Source: Deltaproteobacteria bacterium (GTDB taxonomy: Bacteria > Desulfobacterota > DSM-4660 > Desulfatiglandales > HGW-15). Taken from it: 43,947 bases of DNA. The DNA lies in NCBI GenBank assembly GCA_019310485.1, contig JAFDEF010000037.1, positions 1 through 43,947 on the forward strand. The letters are read 5' to 3'. Below, in pieces: positions 1 through 8,578 of the stretch. The position numbers and the translations under genes are program-made. Numbering within the stretch: the stretch's first letter is position 1; each line of letters opens with the position of its first letter. The notes under the pieces are model-generated. The model was given only the letters and a program-made list of their open reading frames with translations. It ran no database searches and was not told the DNA's origin.

Positions 1-2079
1 CTCAAATTCCATGCTTGTTATAACATTGGGGTGCTTTGCGTAGTTGTAAGTTTCATACCTGGAAGGATCAAAGGGCTCAAAGCCGGGTGCCAGTATAATG
101 GAGCCCACCTCCAATTCCACCTCCTGGGGTTTTTGCCTGTGGGTTTCAAGAGTCACTGCTCCCGGGCCGCAAGCATCAACACATTGAAAACACTCACAAC
201 AATAACCACAGTTCAAACACCTGTGAGCCTCCTCAGTGCCGGTTTGCTCATCGTAGCCAAGCTCAACTTCCCTGAAATTCCCCCTTCTTTTTTCAATATC
301 AAGGGCGGGCATTGCAGCTCTGCTCTTTCTGGGCTCATCTGGTGGAATAGGGCGGTAGGTAGGGTTTTCCACCACTGAAGGCTCTCTTCCCTCAGCCAAG
401 TCTCGTCCATCAAGATAACGTAGTATTGACTCAGCTGCCTCTCTGCCTGCAGCAATGGCACCAATTGCAACCCAGGGCCCGCTTTGAAGGTCACCGCCTG
501 CAAACACTCCCTTGCGAGTAGTAGCATAGGTAACAGGGTCCACTTCAAGGGTGCCCCACCGGGAAAATTCAAGTCCTTCGATGTCTTCAAGCGCGCTGAG
601 ATCAGGCCTCTGGCCTATTGCAGGGATAAGTTGGTCAACCTCGATTTCGTACTCACTTCCAGGAATCGGTACGGGCCTCCTCCTCCCGGAGGAATCAGGC
701 TCTCCAAGCTCCATCCGGATGCAGCGAACGCCGCTCACTCTTCCTTCTCGTGTGAGGATCTCCTGGGGGGCGGCAAGGTAAGTTATTCTTACCCCTTCTT
801 TTTCAGCAGCCTCAATCTCCTCCTCCCATGCTGGCATCTCAGCTCTGCTCCTGCGATACACTATGTTGACCTCTTCTGCCCCCAGACGAATCGCAGAGCG
901 CGCAACGTCAATGGCAACATTTCCTCCCCCTATGATGGCGACTCTCCTGCCCACTTCCACTTTGCCGCTGAGATTTAGGTCCCTTAAAAAATCCACCCCC
1001 TGCCGTACTCCAACAGCACTCTCCCCGGGGATCCCCAGCTCAATGCCCCGGTGAGCACCAGTGGCAAGGTAAACAGCACTGTAACCCCTGGAAAATAAAT
1101 CATCTATGCTAAAATCTACACCTAACGGAGTTCCTGTCTTTATCTCAACACCAAGCCTGGTGATAACTTCAATTTCGCGATCAAGAACCTCCCTGGGCAG
1201 ACGATGCTCCGGAATCCCAACCCTCAACATCCCTCCGGGCTTGGGAAGTGCTTCAAAAATCGTTGATAAAATCCCCCTTCGCGCTAAATGATAGGCTGCA
1301 GAAAGTCCAGCCGGCCCTGAACCCACGATCGCGACCCTTTCATCCCTCACATCCTCACACTCTATCTCAATCTGCCTTGGATCAAAACGATCAGCAGCCA
1401 GACGCTTCAAATCCCTTATCGCCACAGGATCATCCACCTCAGAACGCCTGCACGCATCTTCACATCCATGAGGACAGATCCTGCCAAGTACCCCGGGAAG
1501 AGGAAGATCCTCCATGATGATCTCAAGAGCCTCTTTGTACTTGCCCTGCCCAACCATCTGAACATATCCCTGTACATTGAGCCCCGCAGGGCAGGCCAGT
1601 CGACAAGGAGCCTTGTCCCCTTTCTCTATGGCAAAAGCACCGGGAATCGCCTGGGCATACTTCTTGTAAGTCGCCTTCCTGGTGCTCAGCCCCCGGTCAT
1701 AGTCGCTCGGTAAAACTACCGGACACACCTCTGCACAGTCCCCGCACGCAGTACACTTGGATTCGTCTATGTAGCGGGGCCTCTTCAAAAGGGTGACCCT
1801 GAAATTGCCTTCACTCCCCTCAACCTTTTCAACTTCAGCACAAGTGATGAGGTCTATGTTTAAATGCCGGCCGACCTCGACCAGTTTGGGAGAAATGATT
1901 CACATGGCACAGTCATTGGTAGGAAAAGTCTTGTCAAGCTCACTCATCACTCCGCCAATGGCAGAAGACTTCTCCACCAGGTGAACAAAATAGCCGGAAT
2001 CAGCAAGATCCAAGCATGCCTGCATGCCGGCTATCCCTCCCCCTACTACCATAACTGAACCAATGGGTTTTCCTGACAT
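1..2079 (-). CDS. hdrA: HdrA-like FAD/Fe-S oxidoreductase with GltD-like insert, selenoprotein (5' part, runs off window)
   Basis: This is the N-terminal 693 codons of a heterodisulfide reductase A-type flavoprotein; the 3' end lies beyond the left edge. Residues 8-20 form a Rossmann FAD motif ([12 protein letters not shown]). After it comes PTNDCAM followed by an in-frame TGA at 1902-1900, then reading continues in the same frame to position 1 with HdrA sequence. An Fe-S motif ([12 protein letters not shown]) follows, then a glutamate-synthase small-subunit-like NADPH/FAD domain (about residues 165-610), then another cysteine cluster ([13 protein letters not shown]). HdrA proteins with Sec at this place are known in methanogens and Deltaproteobacteria, so the TGA is read as Sec60. 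The chosen ATG has AGGAG seven bases upstream; a TTG nine codons earlier is possible. The expected role is electron transfer or bifurcation in energy metabolism with Hdr or Qmo partners. No partner gene is inside the window. Confidence 0.88.
1867..1902 (-). promoter_or_regulatory. Selenocysteine UGA codon with bacterial SECIS-like hairpin
   Basis: The UGA is at 1902-1900. Fifteen bases later on the minus strand, CTGGTC (1884-1879) pairs with GGCCGG (1872-1867), using two G-U pairs, and closes a six-base loop GAGGTC. The loop contains the GGUC seen in the apical loop of the E. coli fdhF SECIS (AGGUCU), and its distance from the UGA is close to that example. Its function as a SelB-binding element is inferred from position and loop sequence. 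Confidence 0.7.
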
Positions 2080-2425
2080 GGAAGGGCTCCTGTTTCTTAC
2101 ATTCAATTTGATGCTTTTCTGCAGTGCAGTGAAAGCGAGGTCATCTTAAAAAGGTGTCCTTGACCTGGCAATCGGTTGAGTAAAATAGTCTGTCCTTGTA
2201 CTTATTGTCAACCACAATTTGCCGATTCCTGCCTGAAACGCCGCTGATTGCCGCTACCTCCACCCTGCCTGCTTGTTTAACAAGCCTTTGTGTTTTCAGG
2301 AGATATTTTGCTGACAACGAAATGACTTGCCGGTGCAGCTAGACACGCGATTGACCTTGAAAGTGCCTTTCATCTCATGGTAAAGTTTTGATCAGTATTT
2401 ATTATGGCTTGTAGGAACCAAAATT
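2080..2425. other. Divergent intergenic region
   Basis: This 346-base gap separates the divergent hdrA-like and sensor kinase genes and should hold both promoters. I find no convincing -35/-10 pair, no GG-N10-GC sigma-54 site and no long hairpin in it. Confidence 0.4.
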
Positions 2426-4006
2426 ATGGCAGGGAAAAAAGAAAGAGAGCTGAGAGTCGCTTTTGTTGGAGGGGGAAAATTCGGAAAGGAAGTCCTGGAG
2501 AGGATTTACCCGGTTCTTGACCTGGGGAACAACAATCTTCAAGTTTTGGCTGTGGCTGACCCCGACCCTGCCAGTCCTTTCAGCGTTTTGGCCAGGGAAC
2601 TGGGCCTCAGGACCGTGACAAATCATAGAGAGCTTTATGATATCAGGCCTCAGGCTCAGGTCATTATTCTTCTCGACCCAAAGGAAAACATTCTCCACGA
2701 GATTATAGAAACGAAGCCTGCCGGCGTCCAGGTTGTGCCTTACAACATGTTCTTGTTTTTCTGGAAAGCCATGAACGCTGAATGGCGCAATCTGCGGAAA
2801 AGAAACGAGGAGATCGAGACAATCCTTGACAGCATCCAGGACTTCATTCTGGTCATTACACCTCAGATGGAAATTGTTGAGGTAAACCGGTCATTTCTGG
2901 ACCAAATGGGATACACGCGTGAGGAAGTGATTGGGCGCAAGTGCCATGAAGTGTTCCAGAAAATTAACAGGCAATGCAGTTTTTCCGATATTGTGTGCCC
3001 TTTAAATGAAGTAATTCTCAACAAAAGACCGAGTCAGCAAGTGCTGACCAGGGTGGATCACAGGGGAGAGCAGCGCTACATTGAGGTAACGATCTTTCCC
3101 ATGTGGGAAAAGCAGGGAAAGATTTCCAAGTTCATTGAAATCAGCCGCGATATCACAGAGCGTAAAAGACAGGATGAGGAGATCACCAGGCGCCTGGAGG
3201 AAATGGTCGAACAGCGTACCCGCGAGCTAAAGGAAACACACGCAAAGCTTCTCCATCAGGACAAGATGGCATCCCTGGGCAAACTCTCCGCTTCGGTAGT
3301 CCACGAGGTAAATAACCCCATTACAGGCATACTTAACCTGACTATGCTTATGAAAAGAATTCTGGATGAAGGAGCTCCAGGAGAAAAGGAACTGAGGCAA
3401 TTTAGAAATTACCTGGAGCTCATGGATACCGAGACGCGCAGGATCAGCCGAATTGTCTCCAACCTCCTTGCGTTCTCGAGACAGTCAAAAATGGAACCAA
3501 AGCTCTTGAACCTCAACAAGGTCATTGAAAAGACCCTTCTTTTAAATGCCAACCTATTGAAAATTAACCGGGTCCAGATAGAGAAAGAACTTGATCCGGA
3601 ACTGCCGGAACTGGTTGGATCAGAAGACCAGCTCCAGCAAGTTTTCATGAACCTTGTATCTAATGCCGTAGAAGCAATGGAGAATACAGGAGAAAAGCGA
3701 ATTTTGGGCATAAAAACCCGCAATGCCTCAGAGCAGGGCAAACTCTATGTGTCATTCAGAGATACGGGTGTAGGCATCCCCCCTGAGGACCTTTCCAGGC
3801 TTTTCGAGCCTTTTTTCACCACAAAGAAAAAAGGCAAGGGCGTAGGACTGGGCCTTTCCGTAGCGTATGGGATTGTTGAAGAGCATGGAGGATCAATCCG
3901 GGTCCGGTCAAGGGTGGGTGAGGGATCCACCTTTACCGTCGAACTTCCCTTGAGAAAAGAAATGGACGGACAAATTCAGCTCGGAGAACTTCATGGGCAC
4001 AGCTAG
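2426..4006 (+). CDS. PAS-domain sensor histidine kinase with N-terminal Rossmann-like domain
   Basis: This is a 526-residue soluble kinase with no membrane segment. Residues 9-125 look like a nucleotide-binding Rossmann domain (VAFVGGGKFG, then VLAVADPDP), which is uncommon on a kinase and may sense a dinucleotide or redox ligand. A PAS domain spans about 130-245, followed by a short coiled coil. The HisKA domain carries the phospho-acceptor in HEVNNP (His293). The HATPase domain has an N box (NLVSNAVEAM), a G1 box (DTGVGIPPED) and a G2-like stretch (GKGVGLGLSVAYG), so it looks active. It overlaps the NtrC-type regulator by 14 bases and is almost certainly its cognate kinase. AGGA upstream of the ATG serves as ribosome site. 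Confidence 0.9.
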   Translation: MAGKKERELRVAFVGGGKFGKEVLERIYPVLDLGNNNLQVLAVADPDPASPFSVLARELGLRTVTNHRELYDIRPQAQVIILLDPKENILHEIIETKPAGVQVVPYNMFLFFWKAMNAEWRNLRKRNEEIETILDSIQDFILVITPQMEIVEVNRSFLDQMGYTREEVIGRKCHEVFQKINRQCSFSDIVCPLNEVILNKRPSQQVLTRVDHRGEQRYIEVTIFPMWEKQGKISKFIEISRDITERKRQDEEITRRLEEMVEQRTRELKETHAKLLHQDKMASLGKLSASVVHEVNNPITGILNLTMLMKRILDEGAPGEKELRQFRNYLELMDTETRRISRIVSNLLAFSRQSKMEPKLLNLNKVIEKTLLLNANLLKINRVQIEKELDPELPELVGSEDQLQQVFMNLVSNAVEAMENTGEKRILGIKTRNASEQGKLYVSFRDTGVGIPPEDLSRLFEPFFTTKKKGKGVGLGLSVAYGIVEEHGGSIRVRSRVGEGSTFTVELPLRKEMDGQIQLGELHGHS

Positions 4007-5336
4007 GATTTTGATTGTTGATGATGAATTGATCGTGAGAGAGTCTCTTGGAGGCTGGCTTGAGCGGGACGGACACGAAGTCGACACTGCTCAAAGCGGA
4101 GAAGAAGCTCTCGAGAAAATGAAAGACACCCGCTTCGATATTCTACTTGTGGACATAAAGATGGAGGGAATGAGTGGACTGGATTTGCTCAAGGCCGTTA
4201 AGGAGACGGATCCTGACGTGGCAGTGGTAATGATAACAGCATATGGCTCCATATCCACTGCAATAGAAGCCATGAAGAATGGGGCCTACGAGTACCTGCT
4301 TAAACCGTTCGATCCCAACGAATTGGGGGTTTTAATCGAAAAAATCATTGAGCACCAGGCACAGGCACTGGAAACACAGTTCCTGAGAGAGCAGTACAAG
4401 GAAAGGAGCCGCTTTGAAAGCATGATCGGTCAATCCAGGGCTCTCCAGGAAATCTTTTCGCTAATTGAGGACATAGCGCCTACCGAGTCAACTGTCTTGA
4501 TAACCGGAGAAACAGGCACGGGAAAAGGCCTGGCAGCCAAGGCGATCCACAGTAAAAGTCCGCGCCACGAGGGGCCCTTTGTTGTAGTGAACTGCGGCGC
4601 TTTTCCGGAACACTTACTGGAAAGTGAGCTTTTTGGCTATCAGAAAGGGGCCTTTACTGATGCTAAGACAACAAAGAAGGGCCGCCTCGAACTTGCCCAT
4701 GGTGGTACTCTCTTTCTTGACGAGATAGGCGAGATTAGCATGAGAATGCAGATAGATCTCCTCAGGGTGCTTGAGGACCGTGTATTTTACAGGCTGGGTG
4801 GCACACAACCAATTGAGGCCGATTTCAGGGTGATAGCAGCCACTAATAAGAACCTTGAAAAAGCAATAAAGGAAGGATCTTTCAGAGAGGATTTTTACTA
4901 CAGGCTGAACGTTATTTCTTTTTCCATGCCGCCTCTTCGAGATCACAAGGAGGACATTCCTCTTCTGGCTGAACATTTCTTGCACCGCTTTGCCAGGGAG
5001 ACGAACAAACCTGTTGATCAAATCAGCCGCGAAGCCATGGACGAGATGATGTTATACGAGTGGCCTGGTAATGTGAGGGAGCTGGAAAACGCCATTGAAA
5101 GGGCTGTGGTTGTTTGCAAGGGACGAAAAATTATGCCCAAAGATCTTCCTATTTTTCAGCCAGAGTACGCGGCGCTTCCTTCTGACAAGTCCTTAAAGGA
5201 AGTGGAACGGGCCCACCTTATCAGCGTGCTCAACGAAAATGAGTGGAACATTGCGAAAAGCGCAAAAGTCCTTGGAATTGACCGCTCAACCCTTTACAAC
5301 AAAATCAAACGCCACAATATTTCCAGGCCATCTTGA
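3993..5336 (+). CDS. NtrC-family sigma-54-dependent response regulator
   Basis: This 447-residue protein has a receiver domain (about 1-120; phospho-acceptor Asp in LLVDIKMEG), an AAA+ sigma-54 activation domain (about 145-375; Walker A GETGTGKG, Walker B GTLFLDEIGE) and a Fis-type HTH at the C-terminus (VLGIDRSTLYNKIKR). The loop that contacts sigma-54 reads GAFTDA rather than the canonical GAFTGA. It partners the overlapping upstream kinase. A plausible target is the sigma-54 promoter at 7994-8009, about 2.7 kb downstream; that link is inference. Confidence 0.93.
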   Translation: MGTARILIVDDELIVRESLGGWLERDGHEVDTAQSGEEALEKMKDTRFDILLVDIKMEGMSGLDLLKAVKETDPDVAVVMITAYGSISTAIEAMKNGAYEYLLKPFDPNELGVLIEKIIEHQAQALETQFLREQYKERSRFESMIGQSRALQEIFSLIEDIAPTESTVLITGETGTGKGLAAKAIHSKSPRHEGPFVVVNCGAFPEHLLESELFGYQKGAFTDAKTTKKGRLELAHGGTLFLDEIGEISMRMQIDLLRVLEDRVFYRLGGTQPIEADFRVIAATNKNLEKAIKEGSFREDFYYRLNVISFSMPPLRDHKEDIPLLAEHFLHRFARETNKPVDQISREAMDEMMLYEWPGNVRELENAIERAVVVCKGRKIMPKDLPIFQPEYAALPSDKSLKEVERAHLISVLNENEWNIAKSAKVLGIDRSTLYNKIKRHNISRPS

Positions 5337-5899
5337 ATGCCCGACCCAAAAATACCATTTTAGTATCACCGGTAGGGGATCTTGACCTTGATTCAGAATT
5401 CTTACACGAACTTTGCGACAAGATTAGCGAAATATTCGGGTGTGAATGCGAAATTATGCCTCTTCTCAAGGAAATTGACTTTGCAAGGGATCCGGTACGA
5501 GACCAGCACCATTCAACCCTGCTTCTGGAAAGATTGTCGGCCCTGGCACCCCACAGAGTTCTCAAGGTCCTTGCGATCACCACGGTGGATCTTTTCATCC
5601 CCGTGCTGACCTATGTCTACGGGGAGGCACAACTGGGGGGTAAATCGAGTATTATATCTACATACAGGCTGCAGGAAACTCATTCCGCAAAAGTCACGCC
5701 CGCCACGTACCAATGTCGGATTTTAAAAGAAGCTATCCATGAACTGGGCCACACTTTCGGGCTCCGCCATTGCCCCAATGAGAGCTGCATAATGCATTAC
5801 TGCCGAAAGATACAAGATGTGGATAGAAAATCAACCGAGCTCTGTCGTTACTGCAAGGTGCTGCTTTCAGATGAAATGAAAAGGCTGGCCAGTGAATAA
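5333..5899 (+). CDS. amzA: Archaemetzincin-type zinc metalloprotease
   Basis: This 188-residue protein carries the family signature HELGHTFGLRHC followed by C.MHY and a C-terminal CRYC pair, giving the catalytic HExxHxxGxxH zinc site plus the four-cysteine structural zinc site. Length matches archaemetzincins. Archaeal and some bacterial members are predicted aminopeptidases; the substrate here is unknown. The only start giving the N-terminal strand is a TTG that overlaps the regulator's TGA (TTGA), so translational coupling with the two-component genes is likely. No good Shine-Dalgarno is seen. Confidence 0.87.
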   Translation: MNARPKNTILVSPVGDLDLDSEFLHELCDKISEIFGCECEIMPLLKEIDFARDPVRDQHHSTLLLERLSALAPHRVLKVLAITTVDLFIPVLTYVYGEAQLGGKSSIISTYRLQETHSAKVTPATYQCRILKEAIHELGHTFGLRHCPNESCIMHYCRKIQDVDRKSTELCRYCKVLLSDEMKRLASE

Positions 5900-5911
5900 C
5901 TTGCCAGCCTT
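5881..5911. terminator. Inverted repeat, possible bidirectional terminator
   Basis: AAGGCTGGC (5881-5889) and GCCAGCCTT (5903-5911) form a perfect nine-pair stem across the archaemetzincin stop codon. It sits between convergent genes. There is no long T run, so a terminator role is only likely. Confidence 0.45.
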
Positions 5912-5948
5912 CCAGCACAAAGGGCTTTCAAGGAGAAGGGGGCAAAGA

Positions 5949-6875
5949 TCACCTGCGAAGGAAAAGCCTGGAAATCTTTTCCCAGCCTAGTTCCGGCATA
6001 TTGCCGTAAATATCGGTTCCCAGATGGCCGCCGTCTGCTGCCAGTGGCCCACCAACATGATCAATAAGTTGGAAGAGCCTCTCCACTTCCCTGTTCAGGA
6101 AGGTCTCAGTCTCTTCATTTATCATTAACTTCTTAAGCTCATCGCGCAGTTGCGGGGCGTGAACACGCATTATCCATCCTTCTGAATAAGCTCCGTGCTC
6201 ATCAAATGAACTTTTTTCTCTTAACTTCCCATTGACAGAGGTGACTACACCGCTAACAGGTGAAAGCGCACTTGCTCTCTTGTCTCCCCGAATAAGCGAG
6301 ATGCTCGGTTTTCCCTGTTTTACCTCCTTTCCCATAAGGGGTGCCTGTATTTGGTCAAGGGGACCAAAAAGGCGTAGGGCAAACTCATCGAGACCAACTC
6401 TTACCGTTGCTCCCTCTTCAATTCTTGCCCAGGTATGCCCGCTATGGAAGTAATAACCATGGGGGGCTCGAAACCCTTTCACTTCAAGCAAGTCGGAAGG
6501 GCTGATCACAGCATGCACACTGTAGTCATCATCAAAATACTGGTCGAATTCGCAATTGGCGCAGCTATAGTCATTGGTACAGGCTTTAAAGGTAATTCGT
6601 CTTTTCAGGTAATGGATGCATGGCCTCTGAGAAGGGGGGAGACGTCTTAGCCTCTCTTCCCATGAAACTAACCTGCCGCGCTTTCCGGTTGGCTTCTGGC
6701 CGGCTTTTCTGATTTGATCGTTTTTCTCTACAGCAAGCCTCATGATCTTCTCAAAACGGCACCCTTTGCACCTGTACTCATTTTCACAGCTTTTGCGCCT
6801 GACCACACCTGCCTGCGCCCAGATGCACGGCATGTCCTGTTTTTCTCTGCGATCCTGCACTTGCACTGACTGCAT
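5949..6875 (-). CDS. GcvH-like protein with two N-terminal four-cysteine motifs (paralogue 1)
   Basis: This 308-residue protein has two N-terminal copies of C-x12-C-x5-C-x2-C (starting at PCIWAQAGV and PCIHYLKRR), suggesting two metal or Fe-S sites. A glycine-cleavage H-like beta domain follows (GYYFHSGHTWARIE, then SPVSGVV) and then a helical tail. The lipoyl lysine normally seven residues before SPVSG is not there; the nearest Lys is one position off, so it is probably not a lipoyl carrier. Start chosen at Met preceded by AAGGAG; a longer start at 6914 lacks a site. It lies 69 bases behind a paralogue with the same layout, so the two form an operon. Function unknown. Confidence 0.85.
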   Translation of the reverse strand: MQSVQVQDRREKQDMPCIWAQAGVVRRKSCENEYRCKGCRFEKIMRLAVEKNDQIRKAGQKPTGKRGRLVSWEERLRRLPPSQRPCIHYLKRRITFKACTNDYSCANCEFDQYFDDDYSVHAVISPSDLLEVKGFRAPHGYYFHSGHTWARIEEGATVRVGLDEFALRLFGPLDQIQAPLMGKEVKQGKPSISLIRGDKRASALSPVSGVVTSVNGKLREKSSFDEHGAYSEGWIMRVHAPQLRDELKKLMINEETETFLNREVERLFQLIDHVGGPLAADGGHLGTDIYGNMPELGWEKISRLFLRR

Positions 6876-6944
6876 TTTTTCTCCTTGCTTCCGCTGCCGG
6901 TGGAAATTTTCCATGCAAAAAATTGTTATTTCCTTCAGGCAGTG

Positions 6945-7949
6945 TTAGCCGGTTTTAAGAAAAGTCCTAGTGAGATTGTTCCAGCCCAAACCCGGGATGC
7001 TCCCGTAAATGTCATCACCAAAGTAGCCACCATCAGCGGCCATTGGCCCTGCCACTTCTTCTACCATCTGTTCTAGCTTGCCCACTTCTTTGCTCATCCA
7101 TTCCAGCGAAGCTGAGTTTCTCATGAGTTCCTTGAAGTTTTCCTTAATATCGGGATGGCGCAACAAGAACACCCAGCCATCTCCGTAGGGTTCATTGTTT
7201 GCGCGATCAGGGCTTTCCCTCACCTTCTTGTTCACTTCCACGATCACGCCGCTCACCGGTGAGATAAACTCAGCGCCATTTTCACTGCGTCTCATACCCC
7301 ACCCAATCCTGTTCTTTTCAAGCTCTTTGCCCATCAAAGGCAGATCAAAAGAATCAGCTTTTCCAAGCAGCTTAAGAGCAAAAGCGTCCATTCCTACGCG
7401 GATGTACCCTCCGCTTTCTATCCGGGCCCAGGTGTGACCGTCATGGAAATAGTAATCTGAAGGAACCTCAAAACCTTTTATATGTCGCGTCTCTAACGGC
7501 AGGTTTTTTGTTTTCGGTGTCCATACATCCTCAAAGAACTGGTCGAAGTCACACTTGGAGCACTCGTAATCATAGGCACACAACCTCCGCTTAATCCGAT
7601 TCGTGAGGCTATGTCTGCACACCCTCTCAAGACTCGGCCTTCTCCGCATTGAATCTTGCCAGCTGATCTTTTTCTTTTTTTCCACCTGCTTCCGCATTCC
7701 TTGGTCGTACTTACATGTAGTACAGTCGTAGTAATTGTTGCAGTTCTTGAACTCCACAACGCCAGCCTGCATCCAAAGGCACGGATTGGCGGTCCGAGCA
7801 TCCTTGTCAGGTTTTATCATCCATACCTGGCCCCCAAGGACAGTGCCGATACCCCTGGATTTCTCTCCCAATTCACCTACTACGCCTTTGTGGTAAGAAG
7901 ACCCGTATCCAACCCTTGCTCTTCTTGCTTTTTCTGTTCTTTCGCCCAT
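6945..7949 (-). CDS. GcvH-like protein with two N-terminal four-cysteine motifs (paralogue 2)
   Basis: This 334-residue paralogue of the next gene shares the layout: two C-x12-C-x5-C-x2-C motifs (PCLWMQAGVV and VCRHSLTNR), a spacer, then an H-protein-like domain (DYYFHDGHTWARIE; SPVSGVIVEVN) and a C-terminal helical part ending DIYGSIPGLGW. The lipoyl lysine is absent; the equivalent stretch reads ENGAEFI. It has an extra basic N-terminus of about 50 residues. AGGAG precedes the ATG, and a sigma-54-type promoter lies about 45 bases upstream. A redox or sulfur-metabolism role is only a guess from the organism type and cysteines. Confidence 0.85.
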   Translation of the reverse strand: MGERTEKARRARVGYGSSYHKGVVGELGEKSRGIGTVLGGQVWMIKPDKDARTANPCLWMQAGVVEFKNCNNYYDCTTCKYDQGMRKQVEKKKKISWQDSMRRRPSLERVCRHSLTNRIKRRLCAYDYECSKCDFDQFFEDVWTPKTKNLPLETRHIKGFEVPSDYYFHDGHTWARIESGGYIRVGMDAFALKLLGKADSFDLPLMGKELEKNRIGWGMRRSENGAEFISPVSGVIVEVNKKVRESPDRANNEPYGDGWVFLLRHPDIKENFKELMRNSASLEWMSKEVGKLEQMVEEVAGPMAADGGYFGDDIYGSIPGLGWNNLTRTFLKTG

Positions 7950-8473
7950 TTTCGATCTCCTTTTTCTGACTTCTGATGACAGTAGAGTAAATAAGCAAGG
8001 ATGATGCCAAAAGATGTAAGCTTTAGCTAATTAGGTGTAATTACACAGGAATTAAACACACACTTGTTCACAAATCCAATTCTCGGAAGTGCATCACCGA
8101 ATGGCCATCTGGAGAAAGTGTAGGGAATTTCTACAATGCCTTAACCGTGAAGTGTGAAAATCAGGTGCAGGTCCGCTTTTTTGATGCAATTTTAATAGGT
8201 TGGAATATTGTGGTTTTTTGCAACACTAAAATCGTATTTTCCATCACTTTTGATTTCAGCCATGGTGCCCCCTAAATTTGGTGAACTCGCAAAAAGTCAA
8301 AATTGGGATGGCAAAGTAAAATGTTTATATATAACCCTGTCCAATTCATGGGAATTAAAAACAAAGAGAAGGACTCTAACCGTGCTGCCGATAAGAAATG
8401 TTAAGAAGGCAATCCACAGCAATGGTCCCTCTACAAATGAGTAAAAATCCATTTTCCTCCAACTCTCCTTTTG
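7950..8473. other. Long intergenic region with a palindromic site
   Basis: No convincing gene is seen here. The gene-proximal part holds the sigma-54 site. A perfect 12-base palindrome GTGTAATTACAC lies at 8035-8046, upstream of that promoter, where an enhancer-binding protein or repressor might act. The rest is AT-rich and unremarkable up to the structured repeat starting at 8474. Confidence 0.5.
7994..8009 (-). promoter_or_regulatory. Sigma-54 (-24/-12) promoter
   Basis: On the minus strand the site reads TGGCAT-C-ATCC-TTGCT, with the exact GG-N10-GC spacing of RpoN promoters. It would start transcription near 7983, ahead of the ATG at 7949. The window also encodes an NtrC-type activator, which fits. 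Confidence 0.7.
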
Positions 8474-8578
8474 CCCCGCCCGCAGAAAGCCACGGCTTTA
8501 GCCGTGGATGAATGCGGTTAAGGGCGGGCGGGATGTCGTACCACTAAGTCCCGCCGATTGCGAAGCAATTCGGCGAGA
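8474..8578. repeat. 105-nt palindromic repeat, copy A
   Basis: Identical over 105 bases to 10240-10344. It holds a CCACGGC-TTTA-GCCGTGG hairpin flanked by CCCGCCCGC/GCGGGCGGG arms, and a second hairpin around GCCGATTGC-GAA-GCAA. This copy abuts the stop codon of the HD-GYP gene. Here the second hairpin extends further: TACCACTAAGTC inside pairs with GACTAAGTGGTA across the boundary (11 of 12), so the element may reach about 8588 and supply the last codons of that gene. REP- or IS200/IS605-end-like. Confidence 0.85.

Noticed and set aside
484-978. 164-codon plus-strand open frame
   Set aside because: It lies wholly inside the hdrA-like gene on the other strand, which has clear domain motifs; a shadow.
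8208-8444. 78-codon plus-strand frame in the 7950-8473 gap
   Set aside because: No ribosome site and no protein-like pattern; composition fits non-coding sequence.
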